7,381 nucleotides of DNA from JAFGQU01 sp964483625. GTDB lineage: Bacteria; Omnitrophota; Gorgyraeia; Duberdicusellales; 4484-171. The position numbers were made by a program, and so were the translations under genes. Below the pieces are notes generated by a model, which saw only the letters and a program-made list of their open reading frames with translations, did not search any database and was not told the DNA's origin. This document shows positions 6,019-7,381 of the stretch, piece after piece. Position 1 is the first letter of the stretch; every line of letters starts with the position of its first letter. The stretch spans positions 1 through 7,381 of the forward strand of contig CAZABB010000064.1 in NCBI GenBank assembly GCA_964483625.1, read 5' to 3'.

Positions 6019-7078
6019 TATTCTGATCGTATATGCCAGTTGTGGAAGAGGACACGAAAATGCCGCCCGGGCGTTAAGCGAAGAGTTCGGCGTCCCCTGC
6101 CACGACATCCTTGATTTTACCCACCCGGTGATGAAAAAAATATATTCCTCCGGGTATCGTTTTCTCATTCAATATTGCCATCTTCTGTGGATAATTATCT
6201 TTGAAGTCAGTAAATGTACTCTGCTGAACCGTCTTACGCATTTTTTCCACCGGTTGATTTTCCGGAAATTCCTTGCCTATATCGTCAGAGAAAAACCTCG
6301 CGTGGTTTTCTCGACCCATTTTTTCAGTTCGTCACTGATCTCCGATGTCAAAGACGAGATTGGTTGCAAGAATGTGGTTTTAGTAACCGATCTGGGCGTT
6401 CATCCGGTATGGATCGACAGGAGCGTGGATATTTATTATGTGGGGCTGGAGTGTACCAAAGAAGAACTTTGTGCCCAAGGGATCGATCGGGATAAAGTCT
6501 TTGTTACCGGCTTTCCGTTACGCGCCGGGTTTTATGATGCGGATGATCCGGGGAGTATTTATAAGACCTTTTCTCTGCCTGAGGATAAACCGTGTCTTCT
6601 GTTCTTATCGGTGGGTTTAAGAAAAATGAGGTATCTCCCCGAGGCGTTGCGGGCGCTGAATGACGATTTTTACCTGATCGTGAGTTATGGAAACAATTGC
6701 GCGTTGAAAAAGAAACTCGAAAACCTCGCTTTACCGGGATTACGGTTGTTCTCTTTTTCCGAACACATCTGGACCCTGATGCGGACCGCTCAGATGATCG
6801 TGACCAAGCCGGGCGGTATTACCGTTTTTGAGTCGTTTCAACTGAAAAAACCTCTTATCTACACGCATTTTATCTGGGGGCAGGAGAAAAGCAACATGGA
6901 GGTAACTTCCCGCCGCGGTATCGGATTTTACGCCCGCAACGCGCGGGACCTTATCGCCAGGATCTATTCGGTACGCCAGAATCTTGATGAAATCAAAAAA
7001 AACATGTTTCCGGTAACCAATGCCCGTCTCACTATCCGAAACCATATTTTGGATGAGCTCTCTTCATCCGATCCCTGA
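6008..7078 (+). CDS. MGDG-synthase/UgtP/MurG-like glycosyltransferase
   Basis: From the ATG at 6008 the protein has 356 residues (a GTG at 5999 in frame is the alternative). It has the GT-B fold of glycosyltransferase family 28: an N-terminal nucleotide-sugar-transferase half beginning with YASCGRGHENAARAL (9-23), as in MGDG synthase and processive diacylglycerol glucosyltransferases. The C-terminal half has VTKPGGITVFES (265-276; T266 to G270) and GQEKSN (291-296), the usual donor-binding motifs. The glycine-rich motif normally found around residue 200 is degenerate here (LSVGLRKM). A hydrophobic and basic stretch (about 50-95) could anchor it to the cytoplasmic face of the membrane. It probably transfers a sugar from a nucleotide donor to a lipid; donor and acceptor are unknown. 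It overlaps the gmhB-like gene by 11 bases and has no ribosome site, so it is probably translated by coupling with it. Confidence 0.85.
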   Translation: MADNILIVYASCGRGHENAARALSEEFGVPCHDILDFTHPVMKKIYSSGYRFLIQYCHLLWIIIFEVSKCTLLNRLTHFFHRLIFRKFLAYIVREKPRVVFSTHFFSSSLISDVKDEIGCKNVVLVTDLGVHPVWIDRSVDIYYVGLECTKEELCAQGIDRDKVFVTGFPLRAGFYDADDPGSIYKTFSLPEDKPCLLFLSVGLRKMRYLPEALRALNDDFYLIVSYGNNCALKKKLENLALPGLRLFSFSEHIWTLMRTAQMIVTKPGGITVFESFQLKKPLIYTHFIWGQEKSNMEVTSRRGIGFYARNARDLIARIYSVRQNLDEIKKNMFPVTNARLTIRNHILDELSSSDP

Positions 7079-7110
7079 AAGGTGGCTGTCGCTTTAAGCG
7101 TGCCGTCGCC

Positions 7111-7143
7111 CGATTACGGTGATTACATTATGATTACAGTGAC
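7111..7143. repeat. Three spaced TGATTAC heptamers ahead of priA
   Basis: CGATTAC (7111-7117), TGATTAC (7120-7126) and TGATTAC (7131-7137) are spaced by two and four bases, followed by a partial TGAC. They lie in the 116-base gap between the glycosyltransferase and priA. Unlike the 4558-4592 array the units are not contiguous. The element TGATTA also ends the array at 4618-4660. Confidence 0.5.
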
Positions 7144-7194
7144 GCATATCAAAAGCCGGGGTTCTCCGGTAATCGCATCGGGAAAGGTCGTATC

Positions 7195-7381
7195 GTGAAA
7201 AGTTCTAAGAAACGCTCCGTTGCCCGTGTCGTTTTTAATCTTGCCGTCGATAAAGAATTCGATTACCGCATCCCTTCAGGTGCTACCGTAAGAGAAGGGA
7301 TGCGGGTGTGGGGCCAGTTCGGCCGCAGTACGCGGGTGGGGATCGTCGTGGAGCTTGTCGGAAGAAGCCTGCAGAAGGAGA
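7195..7381 (+). CDS. priA: Primosomal helicase PriA, N-terminal fragment (cut by window end)
   Basis: The 62 visible residues match the 3'-end-binding domain at the PriA N-terminus: VARVVFNLAVDKEFDYRIPSG, then GMRVWGQFGRSTRVGIVVEL, as in known PriA openings. PriA is a DExH helicase that recognises stalled or repaired replication forks and restarts replisome assembly. The GTG start at 7195 is supported by GGAAAGG (7181-7187) seven bases upstream. The rest, including helicase and zinc domains, lies beyond the window. The GTG overlaps TGA of a tiny upstream reading frame (7130-7198), whose reality is doubtful. Confidence 0.9.
   Translation, partial: MKSSKKRSVARVVFNLAVDKEFDYRIPSGATVREGMRVWGQFGRSTRVGIVVELVGRSLQKE

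Overview
This looks like a bacterial chromosome segment in which an AT-rich mobile or accessory block (about 1-3300) abuts a more GC-rich, densely packed housekeeping block (about 3300-7381). All genes are on the + strand. The second block encodes an MtaB-type tRNA methylthiotransferase, an RluB/RsuA-type rRNA pseudouridine synthase, a GmhB-like heptose bisphosphate phosphatase, an MGDG-synthase/UgtP/MurG-like glycosyltransferase and the start of the PriA primosomal helicase. A GmhB-like enzyme suggests an outer membrane with heptose-containing glycan. The gene set and the odd heptameric intergenic repeats would fit an uncultured candidate phylum such as Omnitrophota, but that placement is a guess from memory and not shown by the sequence.

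Region 1 (1-177) has no gene. It holds an imperfect hairpin (70-117) and a possible promoter overlapping the leader of the first gene. Region 2 (178-3368) is a tight four-gene run: a 60-aa MerR/excisionase-like DNA-binding protein; a four-helix membrane protein; a secreted protein with a C-terminal PEGA domain, whose start overlaps the previous stop (ATGA) next to a run of eight Gs; and a 549-aa large serine recombinase. The layout (excisionase-like gene, cargo, integrase) suggests one end of an integrated element. The last 73 bases of the recombinase gene overlap the first 73 of mtaB, so the element end probably lies at or very near the 5' end of mtaB.

Region 3 (3296-7381) is the host block. 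The gaps after mtaB and before priA contain degenerate repeats built of 7-base units: one array includes the mtaB stop codon, one runs into the rluB start codon, and one lies ahead of priA. The gmhB-like and glycosyltransferase genes overlap and probably form a two-gene envelope-glycan unit behind their own candidate promoter. Several genes here (rluB, gmhB-like, glycosyltransferase) have no visible Shine-Dalgarno sequence, whereas mtaB and priA do.

The most likely place for undescribed biology is the cargo pair at 389-1710 (four-helix membrane protein plus secreted PEGA protein, with a slippery G8 junction) and the heptamer repeats at gene borders. The other genes belong to well-known families.
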